Of a DNA stretch of 64,000 bases, positions 44,737 to 54,270 are shown piece by piece. Made by a program: the position numbers and the translations under genes. The notes beneath the pieces are model-generated. The model ran no database searches. It worked only from the letters and a program-made list of their open reading frames with translations, and was not told the origin of the DNA. The stretch comes from Okeania sp. SIO3I5 (GTDB lineage Bacteria; Cyanobacteriota; Cyanobacteriia; Cyanobacteriales; Microcoleaceae). Each line of letters begins with the position of its first letter. The first letter of the stretch is position 1. The DNA lies in contig NZ_JAAHHT010000031.1 in NCBI RefSeq assembly GCF_010672085.1, positions 1-64,000 on the forward strand, in the 5' to 3' direction.

Positions 44737-45969
44737 GCTATTTATGTATCCTGAATTTATATAGTATTTTCAAATGAGATGTAAATCTATATTGAGTTTT
44801 TTTCTAATAAAAAAATGCTGTATTAAGTAGAAATTATCTTGTGTTTTTGACAATTAAATACTGTTTTTTATCCTTGCCTATTGCAAGAGTGCTTATTGCC
44901 TATTCGCTTTTTCAGAGGACTCAGTTTCCGTATCTCAAATAAAAACGCTATATCATCTCTGCTTGAATACTTTGGTGGCAGGAAGGAAGAAGGCAGGAGG
45001 CAGGAGAATTGCTTCCCATTATGACTTAGATTGTATAAACGCTCCAATGCTACCGGACATGATATAATTTAACCCTTAATCCTTAAATCAAATACAAAAT
45101 AAAAAAGTTAAGCCTAAATAGATTAAACATTAGTCTGTCTAATTTTAATTATATATAGCAATTTTCATACTGGTGAGATATAGAATTCGTTTGTTTTAGG
45201 GATTATATAGTTTTTTTTATTATATATTCCCTCTTTTTTCAAAATAAAATATAGAAATTATTGAAGTTAGAATATCATAGGCTTCAGATAACTATAAGTT
45301 TACTTACAAAGTTTTTATTTAATTTTTTTCTGAGTATCCATCAGATAGTTAATATCATCTCAAATCAAAAATTTATTCCTACCCAATTTTTTTTTTAATG
45401 CAGCCCTTTTTAGTCATAAAATATTTCAGGTTTTGTTTTAATTAACCAAGAATTTATATAGCAATCCTAGATGATTTGTAATAAATCAAAAAATGGATAA
45501 AAATTCCTAACTTCCCCTCTGTTACCTATTAAATTTTGCCTTTTGCCTTAAAACAACAAACATTTTTGACACAACTCAAATAGGATTGTCATAGATGAAG
45601 ATTGAATCTATTAGTTACCGAATAATTAATAATTAATAATTAAATAATTCACCTTTAAAGCCTCCCCAATAAACAGGGAAAAAGCGGTAGAGGGATGCCG
45701 AATTCTCCCGCTCTTGCAGAGCCACTCTGCAATTTAAGTCGCTCCACATTTTTCATGTCGCTCTGTCGCCGATATGAAAACCGGAGCTTTGGGCTAGCAA
45801 AACTTCGTTTTGCGTTAGCTAAACGCCATATCCAATCTACGAAGAGAAAATAAATTTTTTCCTTTTAGTGAATCCTCTCCCTAAAAGGGAGAAATAATTA
45901 TTAATTATCCATTATTAATTATCCATTAATGAAATACTTTCTAAAATCTAAGATACTGATTGATAAATT
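44737..45969. other. 1.2-kb spacer with repeats, no gene seen
   Basis: It contains a degenerate family-A element (44949-45065, right end CCGGACATGATAT). AT-rich sequence follows, then a composite repeat at about 45640-45900 whose outer arms (CACCTTTAAAGCCTCCCC and GAATCCTCTCCCTAAAAGG) are the mirror image of those at 47545-47700, with a GC-richer insert (CGGAGCTTTGGGCTAGC ... GTTAGCTAAACGCCATATC). I see no coding frame. Confidence 0.55.
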
Positions 45970-46320
45970 TTAGGATTTGCTTTGAGCTTGAAGATTTGTA
46001 TTAGATTTAATAGTGACTTTTTCAAACTCTTCTTTGTTAGGAAATATTTCAAAAACTCGATCCATACTTGTTAGTTCAAACAGAATTTTAATTTGCTCAT
46101 TAATAGAACATACAACCAATTGACATCCAGCAGCACGAACAGTTTTAAGTGCTAAAACTAAAGCACCTAAACCAGAGCTGTCCATAAAACTTACTGCTTT
46201 AAAATCTATCAAAACAATATCAGCTCCAGCATCAACTTGTTCACTAATTTCTTGACGAAATGCAGTAGCTTTAGTACCGTCTAAAATACCAGAAGGTTCA
46301 ATATATTTAACAGTGGTCAT
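45970..46320 (-). CDS. STAS-domain anti-anti-sigma factor (SpoIIAA/RsbV-like)
   Basis: A 116-aa STAS domain with the usual DIVLIDFKAVSFMDSSGLGA. Ser48 in MDSSGLG is the predicted phosphorylation site of an RsbW-like kinase. IVCSINEQIKILFELTSMDR completes the fold. Unphosphorylated, it would bind the kinase and free its partner; the PP2C protein at 43558 would reactivate it. It is transcribed away from that gene. Length is usual for the family, with a short Ser/Lys-rich tail. Confidence 0.93.
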   Translation of the reverse strand: MTTVKYIEPSGILDGTKATAFRQEISEQVDAGADIVLIDFKAVSFMDSSGLGALVLALKTVRAAGCQLVVCSINEQIKILFELTSMDRVFEIFPNKEEFEKVTIKSNTNLQAQSKS

Positions 46321-46499
46321 ATTTTCTAGAAGCTATAATTCTAAATATTAGGAAATCTAGTCTAGTATAGCTTATTACTGAAATTAACTCCAAATATGTC
46401 CAAATAGATTCCTCAGTTTGAAGAACAGACAATTGACATCCTTAACCATAGGGAATTCAAAAAGTTAGGATTTTAGGTTGGCAAGGGCCTAAAAATCAC

Positions 46500-46740
46500 C
46501 AGAGAATATTTAGGGAGAGGATGGGGAGGATGGGGAGGATGGGGAGGATGGGGAGGATGGGGAGGATGGGGAGGAGCAAGCTGTATGAATAAAAGCGGAC
46601 TTTTCTGCCACACAGACCACACGGACCACACGGACCACACGGACCACACGGACCACACGGACCACACGGACCACACCTCCTCACCTCCTCACCCTCTCCT
46701 ATTTTTTTCTCTGATGATAATAAATTGACCCTGGCCTCCA
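46500..46740. repeat. composite minisatellite element, copy 2
   Basis: A GGGGAGGAT run (46515-46575), the unique centre ATGAATAAAAGCGGA plus CTTTTCTGCCACAC, a nonamer run CCACACGGA (46610-46675) and the end CAATAAATTGACCCTGG. The centre and end match 17115-17280. Here the second run has mutated to CACACGGAC units, so each locus has homogenised its own variant. The right flank ends with MITE-D-like TTTTTCAGCAGACCCTAA (about 46808-46825). Confidence 0.75.
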
Positions 46741-46847
46741 GGGAGGGATTAGGGATGGGTTGACTCCTGACTCCTGACTCCTGACTCCGACCCTCACCCA
46801 TAAGACTTTTTCAGCAGACCCTAATTATTAATTATTGAAATTAAGCT

Positions 46848-47474
46848 TCAAATTGTGGGACTAACTTTGGCACGGAATAGCAGTTTATCCCCTTGCTTAT
46901 AGCCAGTGTAACGAACTTTTACCATTTCTCCTTTCTGTACAGACCCCTCCATCAGTTGATGCAATTTGGGGTCAAAAGGAACTTCTGCTCCAACAGTAGC
47001 AATAGATTCTACATTCCACACTTCCATAAGTTTTTCTACTGGACGTAACAGAGGTAATATTTTGACAGCTGCTAAACGAGGGTTTTGTTTAACTTTTTGT
47101 ACAACAGTGGGCCATTGTTGTAGCCAAGATTCTAAAATTTGTAAACTAGACTGCTGAAACTCTTGCATTAAAAATTGTTTTTGTTGCTCTAATTCTTTCT
47201 GGAGATTGTTATATTCTTGTTCTAGTGCTGAGGTGGAAGTTTCTGGTAATTTTCTGATAAGTTCAGGTGCAAAATTAGTCAATAGTTCTGTTAAAGTTAT
47301 TCCTAATCCTTGACTAATTTTGAGTAAAATATCTACTCGCATTCGTGATGCTAGTCCACGTTGCAACCGCATAACCTGTAGCTCAGAAACTCCAGCTTTT
47401 TGACTTAATTCTTTCAAGCTGGAAATACTTCCTTGATCCATGAATTTTTTTAACAGAAGAGCATAATTTTTCAT
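46848..47474 (-). CDS. XRE-type helix-turn-helix protein with GrpE-like C-terminal domain
   Basis: A 208-aa protein. Residues 1-65 form a lambda-repressor-like HTH (SLKELSQKAGVSELQVMRLQ, RMRVDILLKISQGLGITL). A helical, Gln-rich segment (about 80-130) follows. The C-terminal part (VGAEVPFDPKLHQLMEGSVQ, GEMVKVRYTGYKQGDKLL, FRAKVSP) resembles the beta-wing head of GrpE nucleotide exchange factors. This could link DNA binding or self-regulation to a DnaK chaperone (inference). The HTH call is solid and the GrpE-like part likely. The gene is monocistronic. Confidence 0.8.
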   Translation of the reverse strand: MKNYALLLKKFMDQGSISSLKELSQKAGVSELQVMRLQRGLASRMRVDILLKISQGLGITLTELLTNFAPELIRKLPETSTSALEQEYNNLQKELEQQKQFLMQEFQQSSLQILESWLQQWPTVVQKVKQNPRLAAVKILPLLRPVEKLMEVWNVESIATVGAEVPFDPKLHQLMEGSVQKGEMVKVRYTGYKQGDKLLFRAKVSPTI

Positions 47475-47544
47475 ATCAGTTAAGTATTTTTTGAAGAAGC
47501 AATAAGGAAGAAATTCATTAATGGATAATTGATAATTGATAATT

Positions 47545-47835
47545 GATAATTACCTCTCCCTAAAAAGGAGAGGATTAGTTAAAAGGAAAAAATTTATTTC
47601 TCTTGGTTGATTGGATATGGCGCCGGTCACCTATCCATCCCATCCTAAGGGACTGAGACCCTTGCCAACCGCTTTTTTTCCCTTTATTGGGGAGGCTTTA
47701 AACCTGAATTATTTAATTATTTAATAGACATCTCCAAAAATTAAAAATAAAATCAATTATTATCCAGAAATTATGAATTGCTTCTCCCTATTGCCCATTG
47801 CCTATTTCCCATTCCCTCTTTTCAGGAGAAGTCTA
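47545..47835. repeat. composite spacer repeat plus MITE family E copy 2
   Basis: The arms AATTACCTCTCCCTAAAAAG and ATTGGGGAGGCTTTAAACC enclose an insert with TTGGTTGATTGGATATGGCG. The same arms occur at 14505-14590 and 59865-59950 without the insert, and inverted at 45640-45900. The family-E copy is 47725-47835 (TAGACATCTCC ... GGAGAAGTCTA). Confidence 0.65.
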
Positions 47836-48097
47836 ATTGTTTAATTATTAATTATTTCGGAAATAGTATTAGCTAATGTATTGTTAATAATTTCTGTTAT
47901 TTAGGAACGTTTTTTCTGGTAAATATATCCGAGATTTGTAAGTATGTTTCTTGAAATATTCCAGTTTCATTTTTACTTATTGATGACTTTTACTACTTTT
48001 ACTAAAGGATAATCATGGAAAAATTAACTAGCTATAGCAATGAGATGTGAGAAAAAGCTGAGAGCTGAAAACTAACAGCTGAATGCTTACTTCAATT
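47836..48097. other. AT-rich spacer, nothing recognised
   Basis: Apart from a TTTACTACTTTTACTA run and AGCTGA-type repeats, I see no structure in this 260-base stretch. Confidence 0.4.
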
Positions 48098-48637
48098 CTA
48101 ATTACAAATGCGGGATTTTTCCCAAGATTGTTGAGAATTCCACACACCTAAATCTCTTTGTATAGCAGAATTTTGAGCATTTAAGTAAGTAGTTTTTGAA
48201 TTAGGACAAGTATCATTTAGATGTTTACAGAAAAGAGAAGCTTTTCCTTCACTAACCAATTGTAAGTTAATAGAAGTATTATCTTTAAATACTTCTGCCA
48301 CTATCCGTTGACGACTACTTTTTCCTGTGTCACTAACTAATACTATTGTACCTCTAGGAATTAATGTTTCAAGTCTATTTTTGGCGGCCTCAAAAAAAGG
48401 GCTATCTCCATAATCTGGTCCATCAATACAGGCAAGTTGTAGCCGACATAATTGTGAATTTCCTTCCCAAGGAATTCGACATTGTGACATGGTAACTTCT
48501 AAAGTATCTCCATCAATAATTCGAGAAATTCTTGCCTGTTGAGTAGCTAAAGACTGGGGAGTTTTTAATAGAGATAATATTATTAAAATTCCACAGGATA
48601 TAATAGCTAAAATTAGACTGATTTTACGTGTTTTCAT
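48098..48637 (-). CDS. secreted/membrane-anchored thermonuclease-family (SNase) protein
   Basis: A 179-aa protein with an N-terminal signal/anchor helix (ISLILAIISCGILIILSLL), then a staphylococcal-nuclease-like OB fold. ARISRIIDGDTLEV carries the Asp pair for Ca2+, LCRLQLACIDGPDYGDSPFF gives the R-x-x-G-x-D-x-P-E equivalent with Arg, EAAKNRLETL follows, and SSRQRIVAEVF includes the second Arg region. A Cys-rich tail (CKHLNDTCPNSK, KSRICN) may form disulfides, as expected for a periplasmic or secreted enzyme. It should degrade DNA or RNA outside the cytoplasm. It is shorter at the C-terminus than many family members. Confidence 0.85.
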   Translation of the reverse strand: MKTRKISLILAIISCGILIILSLLKTPQSLATQQARISRIIDGDTLEVTMSQCRIPWEGNSQLCRLQLACIDGPDYGDSPFFEAAKNRLETLIPRGTIVLVSDTGKSSRQRIVAEVFKDNTSINLQLVSEGKASLFCKHLNDTCPNSKTTYLNAQNSAIQRDLGVWNSQQSWEKSRICN

Positions 48638-49887
48638 TTTTATTATAAAAAATATCTAAGGTAGTCGTGCAAAATTAATTTCCTATATAGCAATCCTCTA
48701 ATATATTTGTGTATAAAAATCTTACCGCTTTTAGGGAACAGGGAACATTTAACTGGGAAAAGATAGGAATTTCGGCTTTTTTATCTACTTTTTGATTACC
48801 CACAACCTATTTAGGATTGCTATATAGCATTTTCATTTAAGATGCAGCAACACAGTCCTTTCATTAATGGATAATGGATAATTACCTCATAGATTTACAT
48901 CTCATTTGAAAACGCTATATATTGCCTTTTAGCATTTAGCTATTAACAGTATAAGTAGATCAGTGTTAAAATTTGTGGGTATGTAACAAGATGTAAAGTT
49001 ACCCTCAAGTCAACTTTAGCTTGGAGCTTCAAGTTAGTCTACAAAACTTAATTTACTTAAGCTTTCTCGTGCTTACCAGAAGCCCGAAGGGCTTAAGTAA
49101 GAAGTTATGAGTTATGAGTTATGAGTTAGGAGTTATGAGTTATGAGTTAGGAGTTATGATACCATTTCTCCATGAAGTTGCGCTTAATAAAAGATAACAG
49201 TTATTAGTAAAGTTAAGGTCTGGGTAATAATTATTAAGCGCATTGTTACAGAGAAATGGTATGAGTAAAATCAAGCCCGTTGATGTTGGTTTAAAGCCTC
49301 TTCATTCATAAAGAAAAATTATTGCGTATTCATCATTTTTTGAATCCTCTGACTTGACTGCGGAATGCGGAGCAAACAGGCAGAGGTATTACTTATTACT
49401 CCTTACTTATTACTCATTACTCCTTACTCATTACTCATTATTTATTACTCATTATTTATTACTTGTGAACTACTTAGCACTAAAAAAAAGAATGTTACAA
49501 ACAAGAAGGTATATCTCAATCAGAGATGCTAAAAAATAGCTGCTCCAATTCATTTGAGACAGCTATCTAAATCATTTTTCCATTCTTTTTCAAAATTTAT
49601 CCTTCTTTTCTAAATAACTAAAGCTTTCTTATTAGCAAATCCTCTTTTGCTCAGAAGAGGTAATTATTAATTGTTAATTATTAATTATTAATTATTGAAA
49701 CTTGGTATAGCATTTCTCAGCAATCGTGAGGTACACCTATCTTTATTTTTTCCTATTCCCTATTCCCTATTCCCTGTTCCCTGTTCCCTGTTCCCTGTTC
49801 CCTAAAACCAAGGAATTTTTTACCTCACCAGCATGGGAATTGCTATACAATAATTAATTAAACTGCAAACTTCAGAGGTGAACAAAA
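48638..49887. other. 1.25-kb spacer with MITE family B and simple repeats
   Basis: It contains TATAGCAATCC-type ends (48690-48830), a GAGTTATGAGTTAGGAGTTA run (49100-49157), the 104-bp family-B element (49159-49262), an ACTCATTACTCCTTACTC run (49395-49465) and a CCCTGTTCCCTGTTCC run (49760-49805). No supported gene. The frame at 49354-49539 lies in simple repeats and is rejected. Confidence 0.6.
49159..49262. mobile_element. MITE family B, copy 2
   Basis: 104 bp from ATACCATTTCTCCATGAAGT to TTACAGAGAAATGGTAT, differing from the copy at 1069-1172 at only about ten positions. Here the outer arms ATACCATTTCTC / GAGAAATGGTAT are perfectly complementary. Confidence 0.85.
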
Positions 49888-51513
49888 TTGTCGGCTAAAA
49901 AATATCAAAAATATTTACCTAATAAATTAATCCGTAATACAATCTTCATAACAACTTTGCTACTAGGATTAAATATAATGCCAGTCAAAGCTGTTGAACA
50001 ATATAACAGATTACTAAAAATAGGAATTATACAAAGATTCGGCACTAAACCAACAGATAAAATTATTATTAAAGCTACTCCAGGAGATCGATTAACTTTG
50101 CGGTTTAAAACTCCAGCAGGAGAAGAAACTCTAACTACTGAAAAAGTCGAACTAAAAATTAAAATGAAACCCCTAGAAAAGCCTCTCTTAAAAGAGCGGT
50201 TAATTCTTAGTAGTCACCGTAGTTATGAGAATGCTGAAGAAGATGCCCAGTTATGGAAAAATAAAGGAATAGAAGTAGAAGTAGCTCAACCTGGTAGATG
50301 GAACGTTTGGGCAAAAAGAAAAGTTTATAAAACTCCTTTATTACGACGCTGGCTATTAGAAAGTATACAAGCTAATAGTAATACAAATGTCTATCTCGAT
50401 CTGGAACCTATAAAACAACGGCCTACAGCTTACTGGAATATGAATGGCTATACTTATCATCGCCATGAACTACATATTACTGCGGGGAAAAATGAAATTA
50501 TTATCAATAATCAATTTAACCAAGACATAGCAATACCAGAAGAACGACGTTATGCTGGTTCATTAAAACTACAACCTAATGCTTATGGTACTTATACATT
50601 GGTGAATAATGTACCAATAGAAACTTATATTCGAGGAGTTGTACCCCATGAATTAGGAGCTTGGCCACCAAAAGCATCCCTAGAAGCTCAGTCAATTTTA
50701 GCTAGAACTTATGCACTCAGAAATTTACATCGGTTCGTAGCAGATAATTATGAGTTGTGTGCTGATACTCACTGTCAAGTTTATAAAGGATTAGATGTTT
50801 ACCCAGAAACGGATGCAGCAGTAGCAGCAACTAGGGGAAAAGTTCTGACTTATGAAGATGAGTTAATAGATGCAGTTTATTTTGCTGTTAGTGGTGGTGT
50901 TACGGCAGATTTTAATGATTTGTGGAATGGTACTGAGCGTCCATATTTACGACCTGTTGTTGATGCGGCTAATAATATCTGGGATTTATCTACAAATAGT
51001 TTAGCTTCTGAACAAAATTTCCGTAGGTTTATGAGTCTTCAAAAAGGATTTAATGAGGATGGTTGGATAGAATTTCGCTGGCGAGAGGTGGTTAGTTTGC
51101 CTGGTATAGTTGGTTATTTAAAGAGTTATTTTCGACAGAAAAAAAGTCCTTTTGTTCAGTTGGAAACAATCAAAAAAGTAGAGGTGACGGAGCGATCGCT
51201 AGCTGGTCGTGTTTTGAAAATGACTGTGGAAACAGATAGAGGAATTGTAGAGTTAAATAAGGATGAGGTACAAAATGCTTTTTGGGTGCCTTGGAGTACA
51301 CTATTTTATCTAGATCCTATATACAAACCAGATCAAACTTTGTGGGGTTATGCTTTTGTTGGCGGTGGGTTTGGACATGGAGTTGGTTTTAGTCAAAAAG
51401 GTTCTATTAACTTAGCTGAATTAGGTTGGAGTAGCGATCGTATTCTCAGTTTTTATTTTCCAGGAACCGAAGTCCAACCTCTCAGCGAGTTAGTTACTTT
51501 TGGACAAAAATAG
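49888..51513 (+). CDS. SpoIID/LytB-domain protein (amidase-enhancer type)
   Basis: A 541-aa exported protein. The start is TTG at 49888 with AGAGGTG seven bases upstream, giving MSAKKYQKY. A hydrophobic signal segment (NTIFITTLLLGLNIMPVKA, about 18-36) is followed by an unknown beta-rich region and a SpoIID domain: YTLVNNVPIETYIRGVVPHE, WPPKASLEAQSILARTYAL, HCQVYKGLD, YFAVSGGVTADFNDLW, and late GGGFGHGVGFSQKGSINLAE with LSFYFPG. SpoIID-type enzymes are lytic transglycosylases or amidase activators acting on peptidoglycan; in non-sporulating cyanobacteria they may serve wall remodelling. The conserved core appears complete. Confidence 0.93.
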   Translation: MSAKKYQKYLPNKLIRNTIFITTLLLGLNIMPVKAVEQYNRLLKIGIIQRFGTKPTDKIIIKATPGDRLTLRFKTPAGEETLTTEKVELKIKMKPLEKPLLKERLILSSHRSYENAEEDAQLWKNKGIEVEVAQPGRWNVWAKRKVYKTPLLRRWLLESIQANSNTNVYLDLEPIKQRPTAYWNMNGYTYHRHELHITAGKNEIIINNQFNQDIAIPEERRYAGSLKLQPNAYGTYTLVNNVPIETYIRGVVPHELGAWPPKASLEAQSILARTYALRNLHRFVADNYELCADTHCQVYKGLDVYPETDAAVAATRGKVLTYEDELIDAVYFAVSGGVTADFNDLWNGTERPYLRPVVDAANNIWDLSTNSLASEQNFRRFMSLQKGFNEDGWIEFRWREVVSLPGIVGYLKSYFRQKKSPFVQLETIKKVEVTERSLAGRVLKMTVETDRGIVELNKDEVQNAFWVPWSTLFYLDPIYKPDQTLWGYAFVGGGFGHGVGFSQKGSINLAELGWSSDRILSFYFPGTEVQPLSELVTFGQK

Positions 51514-51577
51514 TTATAACGATCAAGGTGAAATAGGTTGGTTGCTTATAGTTAATTTCAATAAACTATAAACAATC

Positions 51578-51618
51578 AAAAAATTATCAATCATCTTACA
51601 TTCTAAGATGATTGATAA
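51578..51618 (-). terminator. rho-independent terminator of the 51625 ferredoxin gene
   Basis: A perfect 14-bp stem, TTATCAATCATCTT (51584-51597) and AAGATGATTGATAA (51605-51618), with a 7-nt loop. On the minus strand the stem is followed by TTTTTTG. It sits 7 bp beyond the ferredoxin stop codon and between convergent genes. Confidence 0.9.
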
Positions 51619-51624
51619 CTAACT

Positions 51625-51930
51625 TTATAGATTATTTTCTTGGTGAGTGGTAATAGTGCAGTCTTTTTTCGGATAGGCAACACAAGTTAGTACCCATCCT
51701 GCTTCGATCTGATCGTCATCTAAGAATGACTGATCGCTTTGATCTAAACAATCATCTGCCTTACCTTCTAGTTTTCCTGCACAACTTGAGCAAGCACCAG
51801 CGCGACAGGAGTAGGGTAGGTCTAAACCTGCTTCTTCAGCAGCATCAAGAATATATGTATCATCCTCGCAATCAATAGTTTGATTAATTCCCTCTAGTTC
51901 ATTAATCAGAGTAACTTTATATTTAGCCAT
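51625..51930 (-). CDS. plant-type [2Fe-2S] ferredoxin
   Basis: A 101-aa ferredoxin. Cluster ligands are Cys42, Cys47 and Cys50 ([10 protein letters not shown]) and Cys83 (VLTCVAYP). It accepts electrons from photosystem I and passes them to FNR, nitrite reductase and others. It has an extra Cys-containing loop ([10 protein letters not shown]) compared with the 96-aa paralogue at 53672. Another ferredoxin copy between the two is broken, so the locus was once a tandem set of three. It has its own strong terminator. Confidence 0.95.
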   Translation of the reverse strand: MAKYKVTLINELEGINQTIDCEDDTYILDAAEEAGLDLPYSCRAGACSSCAGKLEGKADDCLDQSDQSFLDDDQIEAGWVLTCVAYPKKDCTITTHQENNL

Positions 51931-52376
51931 GTAATTTTCCCCTCAAAATTAGTATATAAATCTTGATCATTCTTGATTGACTTGAAGTTGTCAACCTAAG
52001 CTGCTTCATAAAACCGATATCAAACGTCTCTCTTGGTGCGCGTTCCCTCACAGGAGTGCGCATTCCCTCACAGGAGTGCGCATTCCCTTGCGACTATCGT
52101 CGTCGCGGGGTCGCACCGCTTGCGCCTGTCGGCGACGCGGGGTCGCACCGCATCACAAGTGACATTTTAATGTGTACGGACGTTGCATAACAAAAATGCG
52201 TTTTCTTATAGGGAATGCTACGCAAACATGTCGCGCAGCGTTAGCGGAGCTTTGCGTCAGCAAAACGTCCCTATCTGCTTCCACCGGAACTGTAGGCAGC
52301 AGGACCTCCACAGGCATTGAGGGTCTTGCCCGACCGCATCTCTTAAATTTATACTTGCGTTTAAATCTCTTTGGTG
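51931..52376. other. spacer with GC-richer short repeats
   Basis: Direct repeats of CACAGGAGTGCGCATTCCCT (52040-52095), GCGGGGTCGCACCGC twice (52110-52150) and a GGACGTT-family element (52172-52275: GTACGGACGTTGCATAACAA ... CAAAACGTCCCTA). No gene was seen. Confidence 0.55.
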
Positions 52377-53022
52377 AGTTGTGACAGTACAATCAGAGGT
52401 AGGATAAGCTACACAAGTTAGTACATATCCTGCTGCCATCTGGTCGTCATCTAAGAAAGATTGGTCTAACTGGTCTACTTTGTCTGCTTCTATTTTACCA
52501 AAAAATGAGGGTATGCGCCTCCCCTTTTTAAGGGGATAAAAAAGCGGTCGTTTCGCTTTCCTACGGAATGCTAAAGCAAACGCGACATGGAATAGGAGCA
52601 TTCCCTATACGAAAAAGCCGAGCTGTCCGTAGAATGGGATGGCGTTTAGCTAGCGCAAAACTTTCATATAGGGAATGCTCCGCAAACGTTAACGCTACGC
52701 GACATGTTTGCGGAGCATTCCGTCAGGAAAAAGTGTTCGCGGCTCTGAAAGAGCGGGTTTCCTTTCCCTCCGGGACGCTAGGCGTTTTGCTAGCGCAAAG
52801 CTTTGCTAACCGCTGTCGCGACATGGAATAGGAGCATTCCCTATACGAAAAAGCGGAGCTTTGCGCTAGCAAACGCCATATCCAATCGACCAAGAGAATA
52901 TTTAATTCAGTATTTCAAGTCTCCGACTTTAGTCGGAGGTTCACTCTCTACTGATAACTGATAACTGAAATGACCAGCACAGGTAGAACAACCACCTGCA
53001 CGACAGGAGTAGGGTAGTTCTA
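52377..53022 (-). pseudogene. third [2Fe-2S] ferredoxin gene, split by an insertion
   Basis: On the minus strand 53022-52972 reads [18 protein letters not shown], with three of the four cluster Cys. After about 470 bp of inserted repeat sequence, 52503-52377 continues [20 protein letters not shown], then [17 protein letters not shown] and TVTTHQ with the fourth Cys. The N-terminal third is absent: a TAG stands just upstream of TIELPY. The two exon-like pieces fit together at CAG-K without loss, so the insertion was clean. Confidence 0.85.
52504..52971. repeat. repeat mass inserted in the ferredoxin gene
   Basis: It starts with CCTCCCCTTTTTAAGGGG-type sequence. It contains repeated motifs GGAATGCTCCGCAAACG, CGCGACATGG, CATTCCCTATACGAAAAAGC (twice) and GCTAGCGCAAAGCTTTGC, and ends with the TCCGACTTTAGTCGGAGG fold-back and GATAACTGATAACTGA. 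It is a composite of several spacer repeats rather than one element. Confidence 0.7.
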
Positions 53023-53671
53023 TAGTCTATAAAAATATAGTCACATAAGACATATTTATCTTGCAAGTCCTGCCGTTCTACTAAACTTACCCAAACTTAC
53101 CCAAAATGGTATTTTGAGTTTTGGAGCTAGCTTCCTGTTTTGCTAACGCAAAGCTGCGCTAACACTGAAGACCACTGACCCCAGTCTGTGTACGGACGTT
53201 CGCATTTTTGTTATGCAACGCCCCTTCTTCTCCACAGGCTTAAAATCGGCGGAAACTCCACCTACTGATGCACATAGTTTTCTAGATTGAGCCTAAAGTA
53301 TTAGCATTTTGAGGCTACAATAGCCAAAAACCTTGCACTTTTTTAGCAATATTTAACCCTAGCAGCCTTTACAGATATTGATTACAATTTTATTAACCAA
53401 GCCCTAATTAGCAATTCTCACACGCTAATAAGTATAGATGTGAGAATTACTTTCTTACTGGCTTCCACTGTTTGAATGTCTGAGAATTTGCTCAGTCCTT
53501 ACTACTATACTTCCGTCGAGGGTTTTGCCCTTGGTAATGCTGCCCATTTCATGTCACATAAGGTTTCATATCGGGGACAGCCGAAAACTTGGGATGTTAA
53601 GGCTGACAAATTATTTTTTAGACTCTTGTAGATATCAACCAGGTTTGACAATTTTCTAAAGTAGTTAATAA
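53023..53671. other. spacer between ferredoxin copies
   Basis: It has a GTACGGACGTTCGCATTTTTG fragment of the GGACGTT family (about 53192), a possible MITE-D remnant around AGCCTTTACAGATATTG ... AAGCCCTAATTAG, and a perfect 10-bp hairpin AATTCTCACA / TGTGAGAATT (53413-53448). No gene is supported. Confidence 0.5.
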
Positions 53672-53962
53672 CTACAGATTATCTTCCTGATGAGTTACAA
53701 TTTTACAATCAGATGTTGGTTTAGCTACACAAGTTAGTACCCATCCCTCTTCTATTTGCTCGTCCTCTAAGAAAGTTTGCTCACTTTGATCTACTGTGCC
53801 TGACTCAAGTTTACCTGCACAACTCGAGCAAGCACCAGCGCGACAGGAAGAAGGTAAATCTAATCCTTGCTCTTCAGCAGCATCAAGGATCATGTCATCC
53901 TCAGGGCAATCAATTACTTTCTCACCTTCTGGTGTAACTAGAGTAACTTTGTAGGTAGCCAT
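53672..53962 (-). CDS. plant-type [2Fe-2S] ferredoxin (paralogue)
   Basis: A 96-aa ferredoxin with ligands Cys40, Cys45, Cys48 ([10 protein letters not shown]) and Cys78 (VLTCVAKP). It has the usual start [12 protein letters not shown] and end THQEDNL. Its length and sequence are those of a main photosynthetic ferredoxin. Its upstream AT-rich 300 bases face the bvdR promoter in a divergent arrangement. No strong terminator was seen on its 3' side. Confidence 0.95.
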   Translation of the reverse strand: MATYKVTLVTPEGEKVIDCPEDDMILDAAEEQGLDLPSSCRAGACSSCAGKLESGTVDQSEQTFLEDEQIEEGWVLTCVAKPTSDCKIVTHQEDNL

Positions 53963-54270
53963 TTAATTTTCCTCTCCAGAATTTAGTATATTTATAAGTT
54001 AGACTTATACAAATTACTTGGCTTGGTTAGCCAGTTCATTTGTACTTGTTTTGTTTCCATCTCTGATATTAAGGGAAAAAAGCAAACTTGTAAAACAAAT
54101 TAGGCAAAAAATTACTATAGAATTTGTTATAAATAATTCTAATTTAATTCTGATTACTTATATCTAATTGGCCATTTTTTGGACTATATAGATTAAAAAA
54201 AGTTAACTATATCACAGATTTTATATTTTACTATATAAAATAGTAATTTTGTGTAATTCTATGTGTTGCT
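53963..54270. promoter_or_regulatory. divergent promoter region, ferredoxin and bvdR
   Basis: A 308-base AT-rich gap between divergent starts. TATTTTACTATATAAAATAG near 54228 is a dyad that could overlap a bvdR promoter. TTAGACTTATACAAATTACT lies near the ferredoxin side. No single -35/-10 pair can be chosen with confidence. Confidence 0.35.

Noticed and set aside
49354-49539. 61-aa frame with LLLTYYSLLLTHYSL
   Set aside because: Translation of the ACTCATTACTCC simple repeat run; no gene character.
52153-52831. Short frames around the split ferredoxin
   Set aside because: Translations of inserted GC-richer repeats; only the ferredoxin pieces have protein meaning.
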